NCBI GenBank assembly: GCA_019054805.1
Contig: JAHQIY010000004.1
Location: 1-64,000 of the forward strand
Direction: 5' to 3'
Source: Brachionus manjavacas
Taxonomy: Eukaryota; Rotifera; Eurotatoria; Ploima; Brachionidae
DNA length: 64,000 bases
Shown: positions 54,196 to 64,000 of the stretch, in pieces
How positions within the stretch are numbered: position 1 is the first letter of the stretch
Layout of the letters: each line of letters starts with the position of its first letter
Notes under the pieces: model-generated
What the model was told of the DNA's origin: nothing
The model's database searches: none
The model's input: the letters and a program-made list of their open reading frames with translations, nothing else
Program-made: the position numbers and the translations under genes

Positions 54196-54399
54196 CACTT
54201 CATTAAGCAAATTGCCTAAAAACTTAGTATTTTAAATCTTAAATTCTTAAGTTTTTAAGTAATAAAACTTAAGTCAATTCTCAATTTAATTTTTTTTCTT
54301 GAATTTCAATATTTCTAATAAAAAGCGGCAAAGAAAATCTAGACGATTTTTTGATAGATATTTAACAAGCAATGACACGAATTATATCGAATATCCAAT

Positions 54400-54480
54400 T
54401 CCATTGTTAATTTTAACTTATTTAACTTTATTTTAAATTTTATTCTTAAGGAACATTAGCTCGATACAGATTAACAAATA
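54400..54480 (-). repeat. LINE-type 3' tail
   Basis: Minus strand ctgtatcgagctaatgttcc followed by TTAAGAATAAAATTTAAAATAAAG. It aligns with the 63195-63280 tail (ctgtaccgagcttaagctcc), so both belong to one LINE family. Confidence 0.4.
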
Positions 54481-54489
54481 AATAAAATA

Positions 54490-55220
54490 AGAAATTCGCC
54501 TCTTTTTGAAGGGAAGAATTACTTTCATCAGCTAAATATTTTTTTAACTATTTTTTACCAGAAGATTTTTTTTCTTAAACACAGGAACCAAATATATAAA
54601 ACATTAAAGACAAAAGTGTTTGAAATATCTTTATTTTTTGTCACTCTTTTATTTATAGATGGCTGATTAATTTAATTTTCACTTAGAATCACTGTAATTT
54701 TTACTGAAACTACTTTTTATTTTAATCTAGTCAAATAGTAAAACTAACATGTTCAAATATCTTTTTCTTTTAAAGCTGTAAAAAATTAAAATTTAAGCTG
54801 TGTTATTTTTAGATTTTTAATAAAGGCCTTTTCGGATCTATGTCATTGAAATGAATAATGTCTGTAAATAATGCTCTGAAAAGTTTGAATGTAAATTGGA
54901 ATATTTTAAAGAAGACAAAGAAAATTGTTTGTTAAAAAATATATTTTAAAAGAGCAAGTTTAATTATTATTTAGAAATTTTATTATTTATATTTATTATT
55001 TAGTCATGATCCTATGACACATATTGTTCTTTTGAAAATATCAAAAGATAAGTACAAAATATACTTTGACTTAGTTAAGTTTAAATAAACAAACTATTTT
55101 ATTTATTTATTTTATTAAAGAATCAACGTATTTGGGTCACCTTAAAATTTTGTCCGATTGACTGATGCTAAACAAAGATAATATAGAATTTCTATTGGCG
55201 TTTACATATGTTTAATGGGT
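54490..55220. other. Intergenic AT-rich DNA
   Basis: Nothing recognised. It lies between the LINE tail at 54400-54480 and the TCCGACAA repeats. Confidence 0.45.
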
Positions 55221-55225
55221 AGTCA

Positions 55226-55350
55226 GACCTATCCGACAAGTCACTTCCGACAAATCACTATCCGACAATTTTTTATTTTACAATTAATTAAAAAGGTATT
55301 TTTCCGACAAGTCATTCTCTTTTAAGTAATGTCATTTAAAAATAGTCCGA
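55226..55350. repeat. TCCGACAA(G/A)TCA direct repeats
   Basis: The word tccgacaagtcac / tccgacaaatcac / tccgacaa / tccgacaagtcat occurs four times, with a fifth partial agtccga. It stands ~60 bp in front of the FLYWCH ORF and could be a transposon end with repeated transposase-binding sites. No inverted partner was found within reach. Confidence 0.45.
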
Positions 55351-55413
55351 AAAAATAGTAAATAAATAAATAAAATAAATAATAGTATTGTCACCAAATT
55401 TATTTCATAATTG

Positions 55414-55854
55414 ATGTCTCAAAGTCAAGATAATACTTTTTCTGAGTTTAAAACCACTAAAGGGAAACTTTGTATTGGTAACTTGGGTGAAAAGTATCGA
55501 TTTAAATATGAATCGAAGATAACTGGAAATAAATCTTGGATTTGTTGTGAAAACGTATCTTCTGGTTGCCTAGCAACCATAAAAACATCTGAAAACACCA
55601 TCACCAAACAACCAAATACCCATTTTGGTCACCAAATTGGCAATGAAAATTGCATCAGAGCCGATATTTTATCTTCTAATATAAAGGAATCAGCATCTAA
55701 TTCTCGTAGTGCTCCATCGACAATTGTAAATACTGAAACTCGTGGACTTCCATTAGAAATATTGTCTCTAATGCCAACCGACAGGAAAAAGAATTCAATT
55801 TATGCCACGGATCCCGAGCTTTTAAATGATCTACGGATCCGTGGTATAAATTGA
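55414..55854 (+). pseudogene. FLYWCH-type zinc-finger ORF cut short by a foldback
   Basis: 146 codons from ATG 55414. Residues ~12-75 match the FLYWCH fold: TTKGKLCIGNLGEKYRFKY, WICCENVSSGCLATIKT and HFGHQ give the W-C, C and H-x2-H ligands. In animals this domain heads many MULE-type transposases and a few host regulators. After LPLEILSLMP the frame enters a 31-bp inverted repeat (55784-55865) and ends inside it, so the rest of the protein, perhaps a transposase, is lost. Only AT-rich DNA follows for 500 bp. Confidence 0.7.
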
Positions 55855-55865
55855 ATTCTTTTTCC
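55784..55865. repeat. 31-bp inverted repeat ending the FLYWCH ORF
   Basis: Arms 55784-55814 (ggaaaaagaattcaattt...) and 55835-55865 are complementary with one mismatch, across a 20-bp spacer. It resembles a templated foldback insertion like that in the Helentron helicase. Confidence 0.8.
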
Positions 55866-56399
55866 GATTTCTATTGATTGTTCTTGTCAGTGCGCTGTCG
55901 GTCGCACTAAAAAGTCATATGTGACAAAATTAACAAAGAGATGTAGAAATATACTAAATGTTGAATTTTAGTAAAAAAATCACAAATATTAATTAATATT
56001 AATTTTAAAAACTGAATTCATTTCTTTTTTGATCAATAATTAATTTACCTAGATCATTTGCTAAATCCAATGCATAACCAAGCGCAAATAAGCCACAGTC
56101 TATTGATCAATTTTTCTTAGAAACTGGAATATATTTCTAATTTTGATAAATCTAGTCTCACCATTAATTCTTGTTATTGGATTTTTGATAGTGTATAAAT
56201 ATTTACCGGGATTATTTAACCTACCAATAATTTGAACTTCTTATTTTATTCATTATCATTAACTTTTATAAATTATGATTCAATTTAATTTAATTTTTGT
56301 TAGTTTATTTTTAAAAAACGTTCTATTTTCAAATCAGAAAAAATTAAAAACTAAAATCAGGATTAGTTTGAAACTTAATTTTTTAGTGATCTAGATCTG

Positions 56400-58996
56400 A
56401 CACTTTGATGTTTTTCAATTTAACCAATCCCTAATGTTTTTCAATTTAACTAATGGATTAGAATGACTCAGTCCTCTCACAACATTTCTCTCACTCAACT
56501 CAAAAAGCCGATTCGTGACTCTTAGAAATTTAAGTTTATTACCAGCTTCATGATGCACGATGTTGGAGGGAGCATCATATTTTAACTTAAGATGTATTTT
56601 TTTGATATTATTTTCTGAAAATAAATTCAAGCGAGGAAAAGAAAAGTCTAAAATTGATCCGACTTAAGATTTATATAAATTTCCTAGTGTGTTTTGAGTA
56701 AGACCCCATTTTTTGTTTGACAATATCTAAATAATATTTAGCTTATTTCGTCTACCAGTATTTTAAAATTTAACTTAGAATCAAATTTATTTTTCAGTTT
56801 CCATTAATTTTTAAGGTTTAGATTATCACTCTCTTTTTTGTACCTAGAAAAGACTACTGAACACGACTTTTCAACTGATATCTTCATTTTCCATTTAATA
56901 AGCCATTGTTCTAGTTCGTTGGTGTATTTATTAATCTTATTTTCTAGGTTCCCTTTTTTGTTATATTTGAAGGATGTAATTAGATCATCTGCAAAAAGCA
57001 GAGAGTATTCGTTATTTGTTTTGTTTCTTTTTGGGATGTCATTAATATATTCTAAATAAAAGAGGACTAATTAATGAGCCTTGAAGAACACCTGCAGTTA
57101 TTTGATATTCGTCGTTCAAGTGGTTATTCAAATTTACCTCTAAACCAGTTAGTCAAGTAATGAGGTGGATTCATTTTAATTAATTTAAAAAGTAAACCCT
57201 CATGCCAAACCCTATCAAAAGCTTAAGAAATATCAAAAAAAAGGCCACAAACTCTTTTTTTTATATTAAATGATTCAACAATTTTTTGAATTAAAACGAA
57301 TAAATTATCTGATGTTCGCCGGTGTTTCCTAAATCCAGATTGCTCCTGGATAAGGAGTGAATTATGTTCCGTAAAATTGTATAATCTTGAATAAACTATT
57401 CGTTCCAGTAACTTTCCTAAGCAACTCTTTATACTAATTGGTCTATAATTTATAGGATCTTGTAACTTAGAGGCCTTTTTTTGGATCATTGTAATGTTCG
57501 AAGTTTTCTACGCTTTCGAGACCATATCTTCTATAAGAGATATATTAAAAAGTTCTATGATTTCTATTAATGAATTTCTAGGTAAGTTTTTTAATATTAA
57601 ATTATGTGTTTGGTCAGGTCCTGATTCCGGTTCATTTTTCAATCTTTTTAAAGCCATAATTAATTCATTTAAGCAAATTGGATCATTAAAATTACACTGA
57701 TCACAATTTCTAAAAAATTCAGATTTAGATTTAAGAATTTCGAAATCATTCTTTCTATTATTTAAATCAGAATTAGGACTAAATATTGAAGATAAGAGTT
57801 CTCCAAAGCATTTTCCCTTTTCTTCATTATTTTTGAATTTCTTGTCATTTGAAATCATATTTGGGATTTAATTTGATCCTTTTTTTGTTCTAAATTTATT
57901 TTCTCCAAAAGGTCTACTTGTTAGTGGGTTTTTTTCCCATCTTCTTGATAAAATAAAACCAATTTTGATTCCAGAATTTTTTTAACGAGCCCCTAAACTC
58001 AAATGTTAGTTGATTATATTTTTGCCTGAGCTTTTGACAGCGAGTTTTTTGGAAGTTTCTTCTTACTTTCCTGCGTTCTTCGAGATTGTAGATTTTCTGA
58101 GAAAGATAAGGAATGCTTTTATGAAAAGCAGCAATGATTTTTTCTTTAATTTTATCATTTAGTTGATCTATAGTGATGGAACTTTCAGGGATAATAACCA
58201 TTTGAGAATTTAAAATCTCGCTCAATAATTGCCAGTTCGATCTCTTAAAGCTAACTTTTTTAGCTGTTGAATTTTTTTCTAATTGATAGCCCTTAGAAAT
58301 TGATTCTTCGATTGGGAAATGGTCACTAGTCATCTCTTGACTATTTAAGACGTTAAAGTCGGTAGTTTATTTTATTATGTCGTAACTACAGACTAATAGA
58401 TTTAGGAAAAACCAGGAATAGTACAACTAATTCATTCTTTCATTTAGTATCATTTTCAGTATCATCTTCAATTACTGAAGATGATACTAAAAAAAGTTGA
58501 AGAATTTAAAATTAATTCTTATTTAAAATATTGAAAGTAGGGTGCTTATCATTGATTACCGAAAGCCTAACTCATTCATTATTCTTTCTAACATAATACC
58601 GTTTTCATTTTCCACTACGCACCCTATTTGCTTGTTCTAGCATTTTGATCGCAACCTAAGATGTATTTTTTACATTTTTTATTAACTGTTTTAAAAAGCT
58701 CAAAGTTCAGATGTATATTGGGTGGATTAAAAAGACTAAATACAAATAATTCATTTTTCTTTCCAAAATTTAGTTTTATACAAATGATTTCGGAATTGAA
58801 TTCATCATAAGAAAAATCTTCTTTAAATTCAATTTCTTCTTAAATTAAAATAGCTACTCCTCCTCCATACTTGTTGCGTGGTTCAGTTAAGAACTGATAT
58901 TTGTGAAAATCAAGATAAAAATTTGCCTCACTTAAATCTATCTTTATTCATTGAGCAAAACAATGGCGGGACATTTTTGAGCTAGAAAATATAAGG
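56400..58996 (-). mobile_element. Decayed Jockey-type LINE (EN + RT)
   Basis: Minus-strand non-LTR retrotransposon ORF2 in many frames. Near 58950-58540: EEP endonuclease pieces IVLLNE, KYGGGVAIL and LGCDQNAR, with the terminal SDHFPI at 58310-58330. 57914-58333 is the linker. 57508-57858 holds the pre-RT region with ELIMALKRLKNEPESGPD. 57223-57489 has INYRPISIKSCLGKLLERI, EQSGFRKHRRTSDNL and GLFFDIS, followed across a TAA by AFDRVWHEGLL. GVLQGSLISPLLF and FADDLI lie near 57090 and 56990. 56415-56630 is the C-terminus (RNVVRGLSHSNPL). Many stops and frameshifts; inactive. Confidence 0.85.
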
Positions 58997-59169
58997 GTTA
59001 TCGATAAGACACCGATAAGACTTAGAAATAGAGCCAAACCAAGCGTAAGGAACCCACGCCGGCTAACCGAGCTTATCATCTTCTACCAACAATGTTGCTT
59101 CTATTTCTAATATTAATTCAACAAAATCGTAAGGATCTTTTAGAACGCTTAGCTAAGTTGATTACACTA

Positions 59170-59840
59170 ATGACACAGATGATTCAATGACACATAAGCC
59201 GGATGATATTGCAGTTTATAACATTGATAAGTCAGTCTTGTTAGAGGATGAATTAAGCGATTGCATTGATGATGTTGATAATGTGTTTTGTGAAGATGAT
59301 TTAGATGGTTTAATCGAAGATTTGATTGATATGTTTGATAAAGCTTTACCAAGAGAAGATAAAGAAGAAATCATGTTTTCAAAAACAAAAAAAAAAACAA
59401 ACTTAAAATAGTCAATGAAGACGAAGAATTCTTATTTGAAAAAAATTATCAAAACAAAAATTATTGGCGGTGTATAGCTAAACCGATTCAATGCCGTAGT
59501 CGTATTCACACCAATCAAAACAATACAAAAATACTTCATTACAACGATGCACATTTTCAACAACCACTGCCTGATAAAGTCTTAGGTAAAATGGTTATGA
59601 ATGAAATTAAAGATCAAGCTGCGATAACAACAGAAAAACCGAGAACAGCTATTCATGAGTTAAACAAAATTTTCGGTACATGAAGGACCTTTTATTGCTT
59701 CATCGAAATTTTTAACACACAGCTTGTTAACCGAACTCGTCGTGCTAAGAATGATTTTGGTAAAGACGGAAAGAATCGCCAACTAATAGTTATCAAAGAC
59801 AAAAATACAAAAACTATATCAAACAAAAAATTTCGAAAGT
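59170..59840 (+). pseudogene. FLYWCH domain protein remnant (frameshifted)
   Basis: An acidic N-terminal frame (59187-59411; DELSDCIDDVDNVFCEDD) breaks at a 10-A run near 59390. The next frame continues to about 59683 with EEFLFEKNYQNKNYWRC, CRSRIHTNQNN and HYNDAHFQQP, a good FLYWCH zinc-finger (W-x-C, C, H-x-H), then PDKVLGKMVMNEIKDQA. A further frame near 59710-59840 (LVNRTRRAKNDFGKDGK) may be its continuation. Probably the N-terminus of a MULE-type transposase or related protein; whether it belongs to the MULE at 60.6 kb is unclear, since that one has its own N-terminal zinc motif. Confidence 0.6.
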
Positions 59841-60200
59841 AAAGAAGTTGCTTGGTATGTAGATAGTTAGTATTTATTTTAACAAAAGTCCAGATACTTT
59901 TGTTCAAATGTTAACCGTAAATGCTATAATTGATAATAATTTTTTTCTTATCGAATTTTGACATTTTTTTTAAATCGAATTTAGATATATATTTTTATAA
60001 TATATTTTTATTCTATATTTTCAATAAATAAAATTTCTACTTTAAATGGATTTTATTTCTATATGACTATTCTATATAAAAAATTTCTTTATTACATTTC
60101 GACATTTATTTATCTTATTTCTATATAAAAAATTTGTATATAAAGACATAGAGCCCTTTTACTCGTTTTACACCTTTTTTAACTTGACTTTTTTTGGATG

Positions 60201-60470
60201 TTACATTTGAAATTTGTTAAACTTGAGACCATTGATTTTAACAGCTTCGAAAAAGTCTCGAAGTAATTCCTTGTTGAAATCTTCTGGGAGATAGTGAAAC
60301 CTATATATCGAGTATCTTTTTGTCACCGGCAATTTGTTTTCATCTTCAATCTTAAAAAATTCACCATTAATTTCGATTGAACGTTCAAAGACTTTCGAAG
60401 CGGTAAAGGCGTGTTCGAACTTTATAATCCATATTTTGTTCGAAGAGAAATGGCTCACCAATTAAGTTAA
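60201..60470 (-). CDS. RRM-like small ORF, divergent from the MULE transposase
   Basis: About 86 codons with no ATG at the head, ending TGA-free to a TAA-side stop at 60201. It reads WIIKFEHAFTASKVFERSIEINGEFFKIED, then YSIYRFHYLPEDFNKELLRDFFE, a beta-alpha-beta pattern like the RRM-fold domains in gag-like or accessory proteins of transposons. It is transcribed away from the transposase that starts 200 bp to the right. Host function cannot be excluded. The low-GC 3' flank offers no more. Confidence 0.4.
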
Positions 60471-60663
60471 ACAAAAATCTTTTTTCACTTAAACAAAAAA
60501 TAACCTAAATTAAATAAAATGTAAATATAGTTAAACAAATTCTTTTCTTTTTCAAACAATTTTAAATTGCATCAAATAAAAACATATGATTTGCAAACAA
60601 AAAAAATTCCAAACAAATATTTTTAACACAAAATAAATTAAAATATTATTCAACTAAACAAAA

Positions 60664-62346
60664 ATGAGTGATATCGAAAGCCAAGCTTCAAGTAGTTCCG
60701 ATGAATGGTTTGTTTTGAAGCAAGGAATTCACAAGATGGAAATTGATGAATTCATCCAAAAAGAATTGCCTCCGTCGATCGCCTATCAGACAAACCATTC
60801 AACGTATTGCTTATTTTGTGTTGATTTTTTAAACAGACACAAAGCAAAGACACAATTAAGAAAATGTAAATCGTGCCAAGTTAAATACAGTATAAAATAC
60901 TGTGCAATAAAAAATATTGGATCAATTTCACAAAAACTTGATCACGATCATGAAATCGAGGATAGCTACAACAATACGAATGGGCTACCCCAAGTTGTTA
61001 AGATCGGAATAGATCGACTGTTAGAGACAAACCCTAAACTTTATCCTCGTCAAATACGTGCTTATATTAATAACAATATTAATAAACTCGGGCTACAGGA
61101 CGTAAAATTTGATCTTAATCAAGCTATGGGTTATGCTAGTCGACAAAAGGCCAAAATAAACCCAAATGACAACCGAGTACAAACAGTTGAGAATTATTTG
61201 GGTGACCATTTGTATTTTGAAACTATTAACATCAATCAACCCTTTTTTTTTGGTTTTAATGCTAATGACAGAAATGTTCGAATAATTGGCAATGGTACAA
61301 AAATAAGCAGACTTTATGTTTTTTGCACTACAATTAAAATATTACAAATGAATTGCAATACAATCAACCAAAACGGTATTGCATTATTTCACATTGATGG
61401 AACTTATAAAATCACAAAAGAAGGATATCCTATGTTAGTTTTTGGCAGATCAAACCCAAATAGAAAGATATATCCAATTGTTGTTGGTTTAGTTTCCAGT
61501 GAGGAACAGGTTGATTTTGAATATTTTTTTAATGCAATTATTGGGTAATGTCCTTTTTTTGGAATTAATATGCAAGTACGTTTTTTGATGCAAGATGCAC
61601 AATCTGCTTGCTCTGCTGCAGCTCGTTTATGCTTTCCAGGTGTTCACATACTGATGTGCTGGTTTCATTTGAAACAAGCTATTAAGACTCATATCACTAA
61701 GTCTATTGAACCATTTAAGCAAGACATTGAGGAGAGTTTAAACAAAATGCATTATTCTAGCACTTTAGAAGAGTTTGAAGCTGTTATGAAGGATACAATT
61801 GAAAGATGGCAACAAAATACAGAGTTAAATGAGTTTATAAAATATTTTACATCGCAATGAATTAATAGTCAGTGGGTAAATTGGAAGCTTTTTTCGCGTC
61901 CTATAGGTTTTTCAACGACGAATAACAACACAGAGGGTTTTAATAAAATTATTAAACAAATTTACACTAATTATGAGCGCACCAATGTATTGGGTGCTTG
62001 TAAATTGTTCGAAAAAATGTTGACTGATTTAAGTAAATCCCAAGATTCTTTCGAACTTAAGCATAAAAGAGATAATATCCTAATAATAGAAGCTGATAAG
62101 CTATCTTTAAGTGATTTTCAATTTATAAGTTCAAGCTCTGCTAATCGAATTCTTAATGGTCAAGTTTATTTAGAACCTAAATATTGTTCGTGTAAATACT
62201 TTTTAGAATTTGGTATTTGCAAACATTATATAGCCTTATGCAAATTAAGTAATAAAGAATTTGATGAAGCTGATCGTGAGTTTGCCAAACTTAAGAAAAA
62301 AGGTAGACCACCAAAATCAAATAATGGTGCTTTAAATAAAGACTAA
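60664..62346 (+). pseudogene. MULE transposase with two in-frame stops
   Basis: One continuous frame of 560 residues broken only by TAA 61546-61548 and TGA 61858-61860. N-terminus: zinc motif C-x2-C ... C-x2-C ... HDH (residues ~49-96; CLFC, CKSC, DHDHE). DDE catalytic core: HIDGTY (Asp245), FLMQDAQSA (Asp311), CWFH (332-335) and NNNTEGFN (Glu424). Then a SWIM zinc finger, CSCKYFLEFGICKH (508-521), and a C-terminal AT-hook-like KKKGRPPKS. This is the full domain set of a Mutator-like transposase. ATG 60664 is preceded by AAA. TIRs were not found by eye. With only two nonsense codons and no frameshift, it is a young pseudogene or carries two sequence errors. Confidence 0.85.
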
Positions 62347-62349
62347 TTT

Positions 62350-64000
62350 GTATAATTTGTTTGTTTAAATTACAGAAATTATTATTTATTAAAGATTTAT
62401 TTTTTATATCAAACATTTATTTTTTATATTAAAAAAAATTTTTTTTTATTTACAAATAAAAGTATTTATTTAAAAAAATAATTTGTTTATAACACCTTTT
62501 TTTTTGTTTAATTGTAGTGCAAAACTATTTAAAACTATATTGTTTTTGTTTAGGAAAAAATAATTCTTATTTAACTTAATTGTTATCTCAAGAGAAATTG
62601 TAGATTACTGTAATTTCTTTAAATTCTGAGTCTCTGGGTACACATTGGAGTTGCTTAAAAATTTTTTTGTGATTAACAGGTTTTCCCAACTTTTTAAGAT
62701 TCGGTTTGACTGAAATCTTAAAATTCCAACGTTGAATTTCGCTTGGGTCGCTAGCGAACTTTCTATTTGAAATTTAGCTTTTAAATCACATAATGACGCT
62801 ATAAATTTAGAACAAGATTGCTAAGCCAAAGGTCTAATATCAAAATATTTCTGTTATTAAAAAAAAAAAAAAGCAATAAAAAACATTTTCATTTGTTCAT
62901 ATCTTTACAATTAATTTGATTAAACTTAGTTGTTAAAATACAAACAGTTAATTTACTAATTAAACATTATTTTTATTTGTTTCATATACTAGATAATTAA
63001 AACATAATTGATTTTTGATACAGAAAATTATCAATTTTATCCATTTGATACCAAAAAGTAAAAATTTCCATTGGCATATCATATCAGATTAAAAATGTCC
63101 AATTTGTGATCACATGTATAATATTGTAAAATGACGAAAGTAAGTCCTAATCGCAATATTCTTAAATTCAGTTTATTTTACCCTATTCTACCTTATTTTT
63201 TTTTTTTAATATTTTTTGACTTTATTCAACTTTATTTTATTTTTCATTCTGAAGGAGCTTAAGCTCGGTACAGTAAACAGTCAAAAATTAAAATAAAACT
63301 AGTCAACTGTTTACGCAATCATGCAAATTTTATGTACATCAATAATTAGGTCAATACGGCCTATAATAAGATGATTTGTTAATTTGAAAATTTCACACGA
63401 GTTGGTTTTGGTTGTTATTGTTGAAAGCAAAAAAAAGAATGTCTAATAATTTGCCTAATATTGGCCTTTTTGAATAATTGAAATTTATTTCTATCAAAAA
63501 TATCACGTAACTTGAAAAAAAAAATTTGAAATTTAAATTTTCAAATTAATTAAGAACATATTTTAATTAAAAAATGACGACAAGTGTTTGCATGATCCTC
63601 TCTCAAAATTTACACATTAATCTGAATTCAAAACTTTGATCAAAAAATCGCTTTTAATTGCCACAAAATTTGAGAAATCAAAAACTTTCAAAATCGGTCA
63701 GACTGATTCATGTTAATGAGCGTCTTTTTTTTTCCATTTTTTTTTGAATAGTAGCCAGCTTTTATAAATTATAATTTGAAAAATCCATAAAAATAAATGC
63801 ATTTTGTATATTTTTATTTAATTTCTAAGATTTGTGTGTAGACATCCACCTTTAATAATTATTTACTGACCCAAATATAAATAAATTCAAATAGACTAGA
63901 ATTTTAAATTGGAGGATGTTGCGCGACAAGCAATATTTTGCTTGTTAAAAATATTTTTTCTCAAATATCCGTGACACACAAAATTACAATGAGAAAACAA
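62350..64000. other. Intergenic AT-rich DNA to the window edge
   Basis: Homopolymer-rich sequence with the LINE tail at 63195-63280. A right-hand MULE end would be expected within the first few hundred bases but none was identified. Confidence 0.45.
63195..63280 (-). repeat. LINE-type 3' tail with stem-loop
   Basis: Minus strand: gagcttaagctc (63255-63266) within ctgtaccgagcttaagctcc, followed by TTCAGAATGAAAAATAAAATAAAGTTGAATAAAG in tandem-like steps. Same family as 54400-54480. Confidence 0.4.

Noticed and set aside
57494-57700. Plus-strand ORF within the Jockey-type LINE
   Set aside because: Antisense to the pre-RT region of the LINE, where the minus frame shows conserved motifs.

Overview
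The window is AT-rich eukaryotic DNA with short GT-AG introns (about 50-65 bp), pieces of animal-type genes (a homeobox remnant, an IFT56/TTC26 exon, a CMSS1-like gene) and a heavy load of transposons. A small ciliated invertebrate fits; a monogonont rotifer is my best guess, but that is inference from style and not a sequence match.

Positions 1-32,050 are one transposon complex. Its unit, read in one direction, is: an env-like membrane glycoprotein fragment (X, then a C-terminal anchor T), a two-exon ubiquitin-specific protease (U), a ~95-bp hairpin (P), and a Helentron RepHel gene (H). H encodes 21-residue repeats, a zinc motif, a HUH Rep nuclease, a PIF1-type helicase and a C-terminal EEP endonuclease. 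The units alternate in orientation: U- T- X+ T+ U+ P U- T- X- T+ U+ P H+ | H- P U- T- X- | U+ P H+. Positions 5,362-21,632 form a near-perfect 16-kb palindrome with two ~7,980-bp arms and a 311-bp loop. A third, outward copy of H (23.2-30.4 kb) ends in a 17-bp inverted repeat around a GGAC microsatellite. It is followed by an older, truncated Helentron 3' end (30.43-32.05 kb). Frame breaks in the three H copies sit mostly in homopolymers. All three also share a foldback insertion between the helicase motifs, which the older copy lacks, so they descend from one already damaged element.

Positions 32-47 kb hold low-density AT-rich DNA with gene remnants. These are a TIR-bounded element with an AT-hook ORF, a kinesin-13-like first-exon pair, two homeobox remnants flanking a strikingly C-ending-codon ORF, a secreted-protein candidate, an IFT56 exon, several foldback repeats, an unrecognised broken ORF, and a probably intact leucine-rich-repeat membrane protein gene with a degenerate copy of its own 5' end just upstream.

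Positions 47-64 kb contain an internally deleted LINE, a complete CMSS1-like gene (the clearest intact host gene), a zinc-ribbon exon, a FLYWCH ORF ended by a foldback, a decayed Jockey-type LINE on the minus strand, a frameshifted FLYWCH domain, and a Mutator-like (MULE) transposase whose reading frame is interrupted only by two stop codons. Several LINE 3' tails (stem-loop plus TAAA-rich tract) are scattered between them.

The likeliest candidate for something undescribed is the linkage of a Helentron to a deubiquitinase and an env-like membrane protein within a serially inverted array. The main alternative is that part of this architecture is an assembly or amplification artefact, so long-read confirmation comes first.
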